From JAFDZV01 sp966128725 (GTDB taxonomy: Bacteria > Bacteroidota > Ignavibacteria > OLB7), in NCBI GenBank assembly GCA_966128725.1, contig CBHYLN010000126.1:1-15732 (forward strand): a stretch of DNA of 15,732 nucleotides, read 5' to 3'. The notes below the pieces were generated by a model, which searched no databases, was not told the origin of the DNA, and saw only the letters and a list, made by a program, of their open reading frames with translations. Positions 1 through 7,335 of the stretch are shown here, in pieces; position 1 is the first letter of the stretch; every line of letters starts with the position of its first letter. The position numbers and the translations under genes were made by a program.

Positions 1-31
1 CGAATTGGCTACGCACTGCGTAGCCAATTCG
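1..31. repeat. 31-bp perfect inverted repeat at window edge
   Basis: The left arm CGAATTGGCTACGCA (1-15) is exactly matched by its reverse complement at 17-31, with a single C between them. As RNA it would fold into a stem of about 13 bp with a small loop. It touches the first base of the window, so the repeat may extend further left. No T-run follows on the + strand. It could be a terminator shared with a gene to the left, a protein-binding palindrome, or a dispersed repeat. Its function cannot be decided from this window. Confidence 0.8.
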
Positions 32-128
32 CGGATGTCAGACGTTGATAGGGAGGTAGGTGGGGGTGCGACGCTAATTCGAGATGAGGCATGCCAACCG
101 TGTGTGAACGCCACCATCTGAAAGCACA

Positions 129-159
129 GCGCGCAGCCACAAAGTACGTGGCTGCGCGC
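129..159 (-). terminator. Hairpin downstream of glnA, probable terminator
   Basis: A perfect 12-bp inverted repeat, GCGCGCAGCCAC (129-140) against 148-159, encloses a 7-nt loop. It lies about 70 bp past the glnA stop on the minus strand. The stem is very GC-rich, but only a short CTTTC stretch follows it in the direction of glnA transcription, so intrinsic termination is plausible rather than certain. The rest of 1-226 contains no gene I can support. Confidence 0.5.
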
Positions 160-226
160 AGAATACAAGAAGCGAATCCCGGCATCAGGGCGGACGCCTT
201 GTTGCCGCTATGTCTGCTTCGCCTGT

Positions 227-1570
227 TTAGTGAATCTCGAGATAGTTGTCAAGTTCCCACTTGCTGACGGCTATGCGATAGCTGTCCCACTCCTGCATCT
301 TCGCCTCGTAGAACTTGCCGAACGTGAACTCACCGATAGCACCGCGAACGACATCGTTGGCTGCGAGCGATTCCAGAGCCTCCTTGAGATTGGCTGCAAC
401 CGAACCGATGCCACGCTCCTTCACTTCGGCCGGTGTCATCTCGAAGATGTCGTCCTCGACTGGTGCTGGCGGCGTCATGCCCTTCTCTACACCATCGAGG
501 CCGGCTGCCAGCAGTGCGGCAAACGAGAGATACGGGTTGGCTGCCGGATCCGGGCAGCGGATCTCAACTCGCACAGCCTTCTCGCGACCCGGTGTGTAGC
601 GGGGAACGCGGATCAACACGGAACGATTGCGCTGGCCCCAGGCTACGTTGACGGGAGCCTCATAGCCAACCACCAGGCGCTTGTAGCTGTTGACGGTTGG
701 ATTGATGATGGCATTCAAAGCCTTGATGTGGTGCATCTGGCCGGCAATGAAACTCTGTGCAAACGTGCTCAGCGAGTAAAGGCCGTCCTTGTCGAACATC
801 ATGTTCTGACCGTCGGCGGTAAACAACGACTGGTGTACGTGCATACCGCTACCGTTGATCCCGGCAATCGGCTTCGGCATGAAGGTTGCATGCAGGCCGT
901 GCTGCATCGCGATGGACTTCAACGCATACCGGAGGGTTACCGATGCATCGGCGCCTGCAAGTGCGTCGCAGTACCGGAAGTCAATTTCGTGCTGGCCAAC
1001 GGCTACCTCGTGGTGCAGTGCTTCAACGTCGATACCGAACTCCTGCAGCGCAAGCGTCATCTCCTGACGGATTTCGCTGGCAGCGTCGGTCGTCTGGTCG
1101 AAGTAACCGGCTTCGTCGTGCGGCTGCGGAAGGATGTGGCCGTCGGCGTCGCGCTTGAACAGAAAGAACTCAAGCTCTGGCCCAACGTTGAACACGTAAC
1201 CCATTGCCTTGGCACGTTCCAGCTGCCGCTTGAGAATGCCGCGAGGATCACCCTCGAACGGTGTGCCGTCTGGCATGTAGACGTCACAAATGATTCGGGC
1301 ACGCGCGCCGGTGGGTGAGTTCTTTGTCCACGGGATCACCGCAAACGTGTCGAGGTCGAGCTTCAGGAACATGTCGCTCTCGTGAATGCGTGTGAAGCCC
1401 TCGATGGACGATCCGTCGAACCAAACGTTCTGGTCGATTGCGTCCTCAAGCTTCCACACCGGAATCGTGACCGCCTTCAGCGTGCCAACGATGTCGGTGA
1501 ACTGCAGGTTCACGAACTGCACGTTCTGTTCCTGCGCTCGCTTCAACACTTCCTGTTTCGTCAAAGCCAT
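227..1570 (-). CDS. glnA: Glutamine synthetase, type I-alpha
   Basis: Makes glutamine from glutamate, ammonia and ATP in the cytoplasm, the main entry of ammonium into biosynthesis. The 447-residue length fits GSI. Family motifs are all present: DGSSIEGF (52-59), metal-ligand GPELEFF (130-136), HHEVAVGQHEIDFRY (186-200), KPIAGINGSGMHVHQSL (233-249), the NSYKRLVVGYEAP flap region (294-306), and RNRSVLIRVP with RVEIRCPDP (314-342). Arg61 in GFTRIHESDM sits where Bacillus GS has the Arg62 used in glutamine feedback inhibition. The C-terminal part lacks the NLYDLP-type adenylylation site of I-beta enzymes, so control by GlnE-type adenylylation is unlikely. A TTG at 1591 would add seven residues, but GAGGAG at 1581-1586 lies inside that extension, and the ATG at 1570 fits it. 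An Lrp-type regulator lies 157 bp upstream on the same strand. Confidence 0.97.
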   Translation of the reverse strand: MALTKQEVLKRAQEQNVQFVNLQFTDIVGTLKAVTIPVWKLEDAIDQNVWFDGSSIEGFTRIHESDMFLKLDLDTFAVIPWTKNSPTGARARIICDVYMPDGTPFEGDPRGILKRQLERAKAMGYVFNVGPELEFFLFKRDADGHILPQPHDEAGYFDQTTDAASEIRQEMTLALQEFGIDVEALHHEVAVGQHEIDFRYCDALAGADASVTLRYALKSIAMQHGLHATFMPKPIAGINGSGMHVHQSLFTADGQNMMFDKDGLYSLSTFAQSFIAGQMHHIKALNAIINPTVNSYKRLVVGYEAPVNVAWGQRNRSVLIRVPRYTPGREKAVRVEIRCPDPAANPYLSFAALLAAGLDGVEKGMTPPAPVEDDIFEMTPAEVKERGIGSVAANLKEALESLAANDVVRGAIGEFTFGKFYEAKMQEWDSYRIAVSKWELDNYLEIH

Positions 1571-1580
1571 CGATGTACTG

Positions 1581-1586
1581 CTCCTC
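1581..1586 (-). promoter_or_regulatory. Ribosome binding site of glnA
   Basis: GAGGAG on the minus strand ends 10 nt before the ATG at 1570. It overlaps the codons that a TTG start at 1591 would use, which argues for the ATG. The 157-bp gap between glnA and the regulator gene is presumably the glnA leader and promoter region. I found no TAnnTTTG element in it. Confidence 0.65.
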
Positions 1587-1727
1587 GTCAATGAGTTTGT
1601 GTTAAGGTTTGAAAGGATCTATCTACGTCCTATTCTCTATGTTTGCCGCTTGTACGAGCGCTTCTGTCTGCCAGGCGCATCTCCGCTGGCGTAATCGCCG
1701 TCGGCATGTGCCCGGCTCTCCGCGGGT

Positions 1728-2240
1728 TCAATCTTTCTTTCTGCCGTGCTTCCCCTCGCCGATGATCGTCTCGATATGCGCGAACGGCAAGCCCAACGTT
1801 TCCTTGTGCGTTGATAGCACCAGATTCGTGCGCGTTCCGATCACACCGGGCCAGCGTTGGATCTCCCCAAGCAATGCCTCCAGTGTGGCCGTATTCTGCG
1901 TTCGAATCTTCAGCAAGTGAGAAGCATCGCCTGTGATCGCGTGGCACTCCATGATCGCCTCATGTTCGGTGGCTCGCGCCAGAAACTTGGGGTAGTGTGT
2001 TGATGAGTCCACGCGAACCTGGATGAACGCCGTGATGTCGAGAGCGAGTGCGTTGGGGGCGATGCGGGTTGTGAAGCCTCGGATAACACCGCGCTCTTCC
2101 AGCTTGCGCAGCCGTTCGGTAACTGCCGGCGGTGAGAGTTCCACCAACTCGGCAAGTGTGCCAATCTGCGTGCGTGCGTTTGCCTGAAGGGCCTTCAGAA
2201 TCTGGATGTCGATGCTGTCGAGATCTGTAGAGATTCGCAT
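1728..2240 (-). CDS. Lrp/AsnC family transcriptional regulator
   Basis: A 170-residue DNA-binding regulator of the feast/famine family, which usually senses amino acids and acts as dimers or octamers. Residues 8-55 form the N-terminal helix-turn-helix (LDSIDIQILKALQ followed by LAELVELSPPAVTERLRKLEERGVI). Residues about 66-145 form the RAM ligand-binding domain, including TGDASHLLKI (103-112), whose Gly-Asp pair lies at the usual effector pocket. The basic tail GEGKHGRKKD is short and probably disordered. The gene is immediately upstream of glnA on the same strand and divergent from purB, so control of glnA, of itself, or of both is a reasonable inference. The cognate amino acid cannot be read from sequence. 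Confidence 0.93.
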   Translation of the reverse strand: MRISTDLDSIDIQILKALQANARTQIGTLAELVELSPPAVTERLRKLEERGVIRGFTTRIAPNALALDITAFIQVRVDSSTHYPKFLARATEHEAIMECHAITGDASHLLKIRTQNTATLEALLGEIQRWPGVIGTRTNLVLSTHKETLGLPFAHIETIIGEGKHGRKKD

Positions 2241-2266
2241 TCGCTTTGTTTTCTAAGGCTGTGTGG

Positions 2267-2296
2267 CAAACATACGGAAGTTTTTTAGGTTTGCAA
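2267..2296 (-). promoter_or_regulatory. Bacteroidetes-type promoter of the Lrp gene
   Basis: On the minus strand, TTG (2296-2294) is followed after exactly 19 nt by TATGTTTG (2274-2267). This matches the Bacteroidetes -33/-7 consensus TTG-N19-TAnnTTTG. The predicted start of transcription is near 2260, giving a leader of about 20 nt before the ATG at 2240. On the opposite strand TAGGTTTG (2286-2293) is a possible -7 element for purB, but its -33 partner is poor (TGG at 2264-2266). The two promoters would overlap. Confidence 0.55.
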
Positions 2297-2379
2297 CCGG
2301 GTTCGCATTGTTTCGTAATGTAGCGCGATGACGATTTCGCTGGCTGCACGGCCTTGACCAAGCAATCATAAGGGACAAC

Positions 2380-3672
2380 ATGATCGACCGTTATACGCGC
2401 CCCGGGATGGGCGCAATCTGGACCGACGAGAACAAATTCCGTATCTGGCTGGAGATTGAGACCCTTGCGGTTGAAGCTCAGGCCAAGCTTGGGGAAATCC
2501 CGGAAGATGCAGCCAAGGCGGTTCGCGAGCGCGGGAACTTTGATGTTGCTCGTGTGCTCGAGATCGAGGAAACCACGAAACACGATGTGATCGCGTTTCT
2601 TACCAACGTTGCTGAATACGTTGGCGAACCCTCGCGCTACGTGCACCTGGGCATGACCTCCAGTGATGTACTGGATACGTGCCTGGCAGTTCAGCTCAAG
2701 CAGGCCGGTGAAATGTTGCTTGCCGGGCTGGAGGCCCTGCGCGACGTATTGGCCAAGCGCGCCGTGGAGTTCAAATACACGATCATGATTGGCCGCTCGC
2801 ACGGCATCCACGCCGAGCCGATTACGTTTGGATTGAAGCTGGCTTTGTGGTACGAGGAGACCAAGCGCAATGTGGAGCGTATGAAACGCGCGATCGAGGT
2901 TATCTCCTTTGGCCAGATCTCCGGTGCTGTGGGCACGTTCGAGCATTTGAGCCCAAAGGTTGAGGAGTACGTGTGCGAGCATCTGGGCCTGAAGGCCGAT
3001 CCTGTTACCACGCAGGTAATTCAACGTGATCGCCATGCCGAGTTCATGTCGGCACTTGCGGTTGTTGCCAGCACGCTGGAGCAATTCGCCACCGAGATTC
3101 GCCATCTGCAACGCACCGAAGTGCTGGAAGCCGAGGAATACTTCTCGCAGGGTCAGAAGGGGAGTTCGGCGATGCCGCACAAGCGCAACCCGATCATCTC
3201 CGAGCGGATCTGCGGCCTTGCTCGCGTAGTGCGCGCCAACGCCCTGGCTGCATTGGAAGGTGTTGCGTTATGGCATGAGCGAGACATCAGCCACTCCTCG
3301 GTGGAACGTGTCATCTGTCCGGATTCGACGATTGCCCTGGATTACATGCTTGATAAGATGACCTCGCTGGTCAAGAATCTCATCGTGTACCCGGAGAACA
3401 TGGAGCGGAACCTGGCGATTACCAGCGGGCTCCATTTCTCCCAGACAGTGCTGCTGGCGCTGGCCAAGAAGGGGATGAGCCGGGAGGATGCGTACAGCCT
3501 GGTACAGCGCAATGCGATGGAGGTCTGGCGTACACGCGAGAACTTTGCGGATGTGCTGAAGCGGGATGCCGAACTAACCGCAGTGATCCCGGCCGAGGAG
3601 ATCGACGCGTTATGCGATCTTCGGAAATCTATTTCCAATGTCGACTATATCTTTGCGCGCTGCGGACTGTGA
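2380..3672 (+). CDS. purB: Adenylosuccinate lyase
   Basis: Acts twice in purine synthesis, releasing fumarate from SAICAR and from adenylosuccinate to give AICAR and AMP. It is a cytoplasmic homotetramer of the fumarase/aspartase superfamily. The 430-residue length matches the Bacillus-type enzyme. Visible motifs are His68 in TTKHDVIAF, TSSD at 93-96, the general-acid His141 in GRSHGIHAEP, and the superfamily signature SSAMPHKRNP at 262-271 with its catalytic Ser loop. The start follows AAGGGA at about 5 nt spacing. The gene is transcribed away from the Lrp gene. No other purine gene is adjacent, so it seems to stand alone here. Confidence 0.97.
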   Translation: MIDRYTRPGMGAIWTDENKFRIWLEIETLAVEAQAKLGEIPEDAAKAVRERGNFDVARVLEIEETTKHDVIAFLTNVAEYVGEPSRYVHLGMTSSDVLDTCLAVQLKQAGEMLLAGLEALRDVLAKRAVEFKYTIMIGRSHGIHAEPITFGLKLALWYEETKRNVERMKRAIEVISFGQISGAVGTFEHLSPKVEEYVCEHLGLKADPVTTQVIQRDRHAEFMSALAVVASTLEQFATEIRHLQRTEVLEAEEYFSQGQKGSSAMPHKRNPIISERICGLARVVRANALAALEGVALWHERDISHSSVERVICPDSTIALDYMLDKMTSLVKNLIVYPENMERNLAITSGLHFSQTVLLALAKKGMSREDAYSLVQRNAMEVWRTRENFADVLKRDAELTAVIPAEEIDALCDLRKSISNVDYIFARCGL

Positions 3673-3702
3673 TAGCTGGCGTTGGATAATGCCGGTCCTG
3701 TG

Positions 3703-3734
3703 CCGCGCGTTACGCTTTGCTCGGTAACGCGCGG
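3703..3734 (+). terminator. Hairpin behind purB, possible terminator
   Basis: CCGCGCGTTAC (3703-3713) pairs perfectly with 3724-3734 around a 10-nt loop, 30 nt past the purB stop. The 11-bp GC-rich stem is terminator-like, but no T-run follows. It could instead protect the purB mRNA end or lie in the leader of the potassium channel gene. Confidence 0.4.
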
Positions 3735-3832
3735 CCGTGGTCCATGGTCTGCTTTATGGATCGATTCGGAATTTTTGTTGCGGTTGGTGCGCGGCGCCGG
3801 CGCAAGTATGTTGTTCGGGCATTGTAATTGCC

Positions 3833-4900
3833 ATGAAGACTTCGCGATTCATTATCAGCATCGCCAACACGGTGGCATTGATTGTCGTTGTGATTCTTGG
3901 GCTGGCCCTGCTTGTTTTTGTGGCCGAATCAAATAGCCCGGACACAGGCATCAACACCTATCCGAAGGCGCTATGGTACACTCTGGTAACTCTCAGCACC
4001 GTTGGCTACGGCGACATATACCCAACCACGACGCTTGGAAAAGTAGCAGGCAGTGTCACCATTATCTGCTCGGTTGCATTTATCGGGTATGCTGTTGGAC
4101 GGCTGGGCGAGCAAGTGCTTGATAACAATCGGAGAAAATTTCTAGGTATGAATGGAACGTCGTTCAAGCATCATTATCTGGTTGTAGGCTGGAGCGAGCT
4201 CAGCCAGATCGTTGTTTCCGAGTTGCTCGCTGCCGGATTCAAGGTGGCACTTCTCGCCGACTCCGAACAGCACATTACGGAGATTCGTTCGGTGTTTACC
4301 GACAAGAATCTCCACGTTGCATTCGGGCAGTTCGAAAGCGCCGCATCGTACGAACGCCTGAATCTGGATACCGCGAGCGGAGTTATTCTGCTGTGCAATG
4401 ATGACACCCGGACGTTGATTACCGTGTTGCATCTGCGTGAGATGCGGGCCGATATAAAGATCACAGCCTACATCCAGAATGCACGGCTGCGTAAAACCGT
4501 TGAGAGTGCCGGCGTTTCCTATGTGGTGTCGCCCAATGAGTTGATCGGCCGCATGATTGCCTCGGCTACCTTCGAGCCCGACGTAGGCACGTTTCTCGAA
4601 GATGTCCTTTCCACCACAACCGGGCCGTTGGATCTGGATGTTCAGGAGTATCAACTGCCGTCCGGTCATGAGCTTGTGGGGCGTACATTCGAGCAAGCGT
4701 ATGCGATTCTGAGCGAGCGATGCTCGGCGCGGCTGCTTACGTACAGCCGTCGCCAGCCAGACGGTGCGTGGCACGTTGCGCGAAGCCTGGAACCAGGCCA
4801 GGTGCTTGCCGCAGATGATTATGTGATCGTGTTGGCCAATGCGGCTTCCGGCGAATCCGTCATGTCCTATCTGGGCGTTATTCAGGGGCGGAGAACGTAG
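3833..4900 (+). CDS. Two-TM potassium channel with RCK (TrkA-N/TrkA-C) domains
   Basis: An inner-membrane ligand-gated K+ channel of the MthK/Kch type, 355 residues from the chosen start. A first transmembrane helix (about 6-31) is followed by a pore helix and the selectivity filter TLSTVGYGD (53-61, TVGYG at 56-60), then a second helix (about 68-92). The cytoplasmic part holds an RCK N-lobe from HHYLVVGWSELS (113-124), where the nucleotide-binding glycine loop is degenerate (GWSELS), to about 250. An RCK C-lobe covers about 270-350. An in-frame ATG at 3737 would add a Cys-rich 32-residue stretch unlike the family, so ATG 3833, directly before the first helix, is preferred although no clear Shine-Dalgarno is visible. 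The gating ligand is unknown. The gene is not obviously in an operon. Confidence 0.9.
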   Translation: MKTSRFIISIANTVALIVVVILGLALLVFVAESNSPDTGINTYPKALWYTLVTLSTVGYGDIYPTTTLGKVAGSVTIICSVAFIGYAVGRLGEQVLDNNRRKFLGMNGTSFKHHYLVVGWSELSQIVVSELLAAGFKVALLADSEQHITEIRSVFTDKNLHVAFGQFESAASYERLNLDTASGVILLCNDDTRTLITVLHLREMRADIKITAYIQNARLRKTVESAGVSYVVSPNELIGRMIASATFEPDVGTFLEDVLSTTTGPLDLDVQEYQLPSGHELVGRTFEQAYAILSERCSARLLTYSRRQPDGAWHVARSLEPGQVLAADDYVIVLANAASGESVMSYLGVIQGRRT

Positions 4901-4976
4901 GCGTAAGCATCCTGGAGTTCGTTCGCGGTTCGCGGGCCGAGCATTGTGCCATGTGCATCCGGTTGGCGATCTTGTG

Positions 4977-4990
4977 CCCGGTTAACCGGG
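4977..4990. repeat. 14-bp perfect palindrome upstream of the GH44 gene
   Basis: CCCGGTTAACCGGG is fully palindromic and lies 66 bp before the GH44 start and 77 bp after the channel stop. It is followed by TACGCTTTTATAGG, an AT-rich stretch that could be a -10 region, which would place the palindrome in an operator-like position. A terminator role for the channel gene is less likely because the hairpin would be only about 5 bp with a 4-nt loop. Confidence 0.45.
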
Positions 4991-5055
4991 TACGCTTTTA
5001 TAGGGTCCGGTGTACCCAGCAACAGTGCATCGTCATCCGCAACCGTGCTACGTCC

Positions 5056-6981
5056 ATGACCGTATCCAGATTCCCGTACCACCTTCCCAATACCTCAGGG
5101 GTACTTGCTCTTCTTGCCGTTCACATCGTGATGGTGGTATGCTCCGTATGTAGTGTGAATGCTCAGGGGGTTGATTTCACCATCAATACCTTGGCCGACA
5201 CTCAGCGTATCAGCCCGTATGTGTATGGTACAAATGCGCAATCCGATGACCGCGACGAGAATATTGCCGCGCGACGTCTGGGCGGAAATCGTCTGACGGG
5301 GTACAATTGGGAAAACAACGCTTCGAATGCCGGCGCTGATTACCTGCACCATAGCGATAATTATCTCACGGGCGACCTGCCGTCGACAGTGCAAAATGTG
5401 CCTTCTATCGTTCTCACGCGTTTTCACGATTCCTCGTTGGCGACTGGCTGCTATTCGCTTGTAACGCTTCCGGCAGCCGGCTTTGTGGCGCGTGATAAAA
5501 ATGGAACCGTGGAGCCTGGGCAAACCGCTCCATCCGCGCGATGGGTACGGGTTGTGGAATCAAAGGGGGCGGCATACTCGAATATTCCGGACACTGCGGA
5601 CGATGCTGTGTATGTCGATGAGGAAGTTCATGCGCTTGTGGCACGATATGGTATGGCCGCCACCGGAACGGGCGTTCGCGGCTATGCGGTGGACAACGAG
5701 CCCGCATTATGGCCGTCCACACACCCACGTATCCATCCGGCCAAGCCGACGATTACCGAGATGATCAACCGCACGAGTCGGTTGGCAGCGGCTGTGAAGG
5801 GGGTGGATTCGAGTGCCGAGATCTTCGCGGCCGTGGCGTATGGTTTTGCGGAGTACCGGAACTTCCAGGACGCCTCGGATTGGAGTCAGTATGCAAGCTA
5901 CGGGACGTATCTCGACGCGTTTCTGGCCAAGATGAAGGAGGCCTCGGTTGCTGCCGGCCGCCGACTGGTGGACGTACTCGATCTGCATTGGTACCCGGAA
6001 GCGCAAGGCCCCACACTGTCCGGCGGGTGGGAGCGGATTGCCCTGAACGCCAATCACGATCCAGGCGTTGCATGGGCGCGGATGCAGGCACCGCGCACAC
6101 TGTGGGATTCCACCTATGTTGAGCATAGCTGGATTGGGCAGTACTTCAGCCCGGTAGCACTTCTTCCGGCACTGAAGCAAACGCTCGCCCGGTATCCCGG
6201 CACCCGATTGGCGTTCACGGAGTTCGACTATGGCGGTGACGACCACATTTCCGGTGGCATCGCGCTGGCGGATGTGCTGGGGATCTTCGGAGCCCATGGC
6301 GTATATATGTCGAACCATTGGGGGGCCGTTGGGGGCTATCTCTCCGCGGCGTACAAGCTGTACCGAAACTACGACGGGTATCGCTCCACATTCGGGAACC
6401 TGCACGTGCGTTCGCATACTTCGGATGCCGAGCGCACGATGGTGCATGCCGCGCTCGATTCGATTGGGCGGCTTCACATCATTGCCATCAATCGGGACAC
6501 CGCGCAGGCCATCGATGCAACCATTTCGATAGTGACACTGGGGCACTTTCGGCAAGCAAGCGTGTACGGATTTGATCGACAGGGGCCAACGATTCGCCCC
6601 TTCGAGCCCGTGGCCTCGGTACCTGATAATCGTTTCGTGTACCGTATGCCCGCGATGTCGGCGTTGCACATGGTGCTTGAGCCGATGCCAACCGGAGAGG
6701 TCCCGGGCGGGGCGCTCGAGTTTGCCAGCGGAGTTTCTTGCACGCCGAACCCTGCGCGAGATGCCGCAACCATTCGGTTCGCTCTGGATCGCCGCGAGCA
6801 TGTGATTGTTTCACTTGTTGATGTTCGTGGGGGCGAAGCTCTCCGTGCGCTCAACACCGAGCTTGACCCGGGCGCGCATGCTGTTCCAATCGATCTGCAA
6901 CTCCTACCGCCGGGAGCATATGTGTGTGTGGTGCGTGCCGGTGGCAGGGCTTCCGCCATGCCGTTGATGATATCCAGATAG
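5056..6981 (+). CDS. Secreted GH44 glycoside hydrolase with T9SS sorting tail
   Basis: Predicted to cut beta-1,4 glucans outside the cell (the family includes endoglucanases and xyloglucanases). The chosen start (641 residues) gives a signal peptide with a hydrophobic core at about 16-30 and a cleavage site near VNAQG (34-38). A catalytic domain (about 39-545) shows GH44 hallmarks: ISPYVYGTN (52-60), RRLGGNRLTGYNWENNASNAG (73-93), AVDNEPALW (211-219) with acid/base Glu215, DLHWYPE (309-315), and FTEFDYGG (387-394) with nucleophile Glu389. The 174-residue spacing of the two Glu agrees with the family. Residues about 560-641 (CTPNPARDAATIRFALD through LPPGAYVCVVRAGG) form a T9SS type A C-terminal domain that would direct outer-membrane export and surface anchoring or release. 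An upstream in-frame ATG at 4951 would bury the signal peptide, so it was not used. No strong Shine-Dalgarno is seen. No other glycan-degrading gene is adjacent. Confidence 0.93.
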   Translation: MTVSRFPYHLPNTSGVLALLAVHIVMVVCSVCSVNAQGVDFTINTLADTQRISPYVYGTNAQSDDRDENIAARRLGGNRLTGYNWENNASNAGADYLHHSDNYLTGDLPSTVQNVPSIVLTRFHDSSLATGCYSLVTLPAAGFVARDKNGTVEPGQTAPSARWVRVVESKGAAYSNIPDTADDAVYVDEEVHALVARYGMAATGTGVRGYAVDNEPALWPSTHPRIHPAKPTITEMINRTSRLAAAVKGVDSSAEIFAAVAYGFAEYRNFQDASDWSQYASYGTYLDAFLAKMKEASVAAGRRLVDVLDLHWYPEAQGPTLSGGWERIALNANHDPGVAWARMQAPRTLWDSTYVEHSWIGQYFSPVALLPALKQTLARYPGTRLAFTEFDYGGDDHISGGIALADVLGIFGAHGVYMSNHWGAVGGYLSAAYKLYRNYDGYRSTFGNLHVRSHTSDAERTMVHAALDSIGRLHIIAINRDTAQAIDATISIVTLGHFRQASVYGFDRQGPTIRPFEPVASVPDNRFVYRMPAMSALHMVLEPMPTGEVPGGALEFASGVSCTPNPARDAATIRFALDRREHVIVSLVDVRGGEALRALNTELDPGAHAVPIDLQLLPPGAYVCVVRAGGRASAMPLMISR

Positions 6982-7194
6982 TTCGTGCATACGGAGTTGG
7001 CATACGACGTTTGAACCGTGTCCAGTTTGTTCGGTGTGGGCCAGTACAGGAGCCCATCCCGGATGGAGCCTCGTTGGCGCTCGGTGGCCTGTGCGTGCTG
7101 CCTGCCGGATTGAATCCCGATATGCTATCGTCACTGTTTGCTGACGACGCGAACCGTTCCGTGATGCTTCGTAGCGCCGACTGATTTCATGCCG

Positions 7195-7215
7195 ACATTA
7201 TCAATCGGATAATGT
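7195..7215. repeat. 8-bp perfect inverted repeat before the small-protein pair
   Basis: ACATTATC (7195-7202) and GATAATGT (7208-7215) are exact reverse complements around AATCG. It is AT-rich and has no T-run, so it looks more like a binding site for a dimeric regulator than a terminator. It lies 120 bp before the first small gene. An AT-rich patch TTATTTTAA follows at about 7231-7239. The 354-bp gap 6982-7335 otherwise shows no supportable gene. Confidence 0.4.
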
Positions 7216-7325
7216 GTCCTGTCGCCGCGAATTATTTTAACTTCGCACGTCCACTGAATCATTGCGGTCCTGACACGTTCGATTCCCCGCGTGAGCCGCA
7301 CCCCCGATACCCAACGTACATCACT

Positions 7326-7330
7326 GGAGG
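7326..7330 (+). promoter_or_regulatory. Ribosome binding site of the first small gene
   Basis: GGAGG stands 5 nt before the ATG at 7336. This decides the start against an in-frame GTG at 7291, which has no such site and would add 15 residues absent from the paralogue. Confidence 0.75.
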
Positions 7331-7335
7331 ATCAA

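Noticed and set aside
51..66. G-rich run GGGAGGTAGGTGGGGG as a G-quadruplex
   Set aside because: Some of the runs have only two Gs, so at best a weak two-layer structure is possible, and nothing links it to a gene.
230..1318. Long open frame antisense to glnA on the + strand
   Set aside because: It mirrors a highly conserved gene in GC-rich DNA, its translation shows no family motif, and it has no ribosome site.
1960..3180. 406-codon open frame on the - strand across the Lrp gene start and purB
   Set aside because: It runs through two conserved genes, and its protein is low in recognisable structure. It is a product of codon bias on the other strand.
3737..3832. Longer N-terminus for the potassium channel
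   Set aside because: The extra 32 residues are Cys-rich, lie directly after a hairpin and have no counterpart in two-helix RCK channels as I know them.
6924..7184. 86-codon open frame bridging the GH44 gene end and the following gap
   Set aside because: It starts inside GH44, has no ribosome site and shows no recognisable composition.
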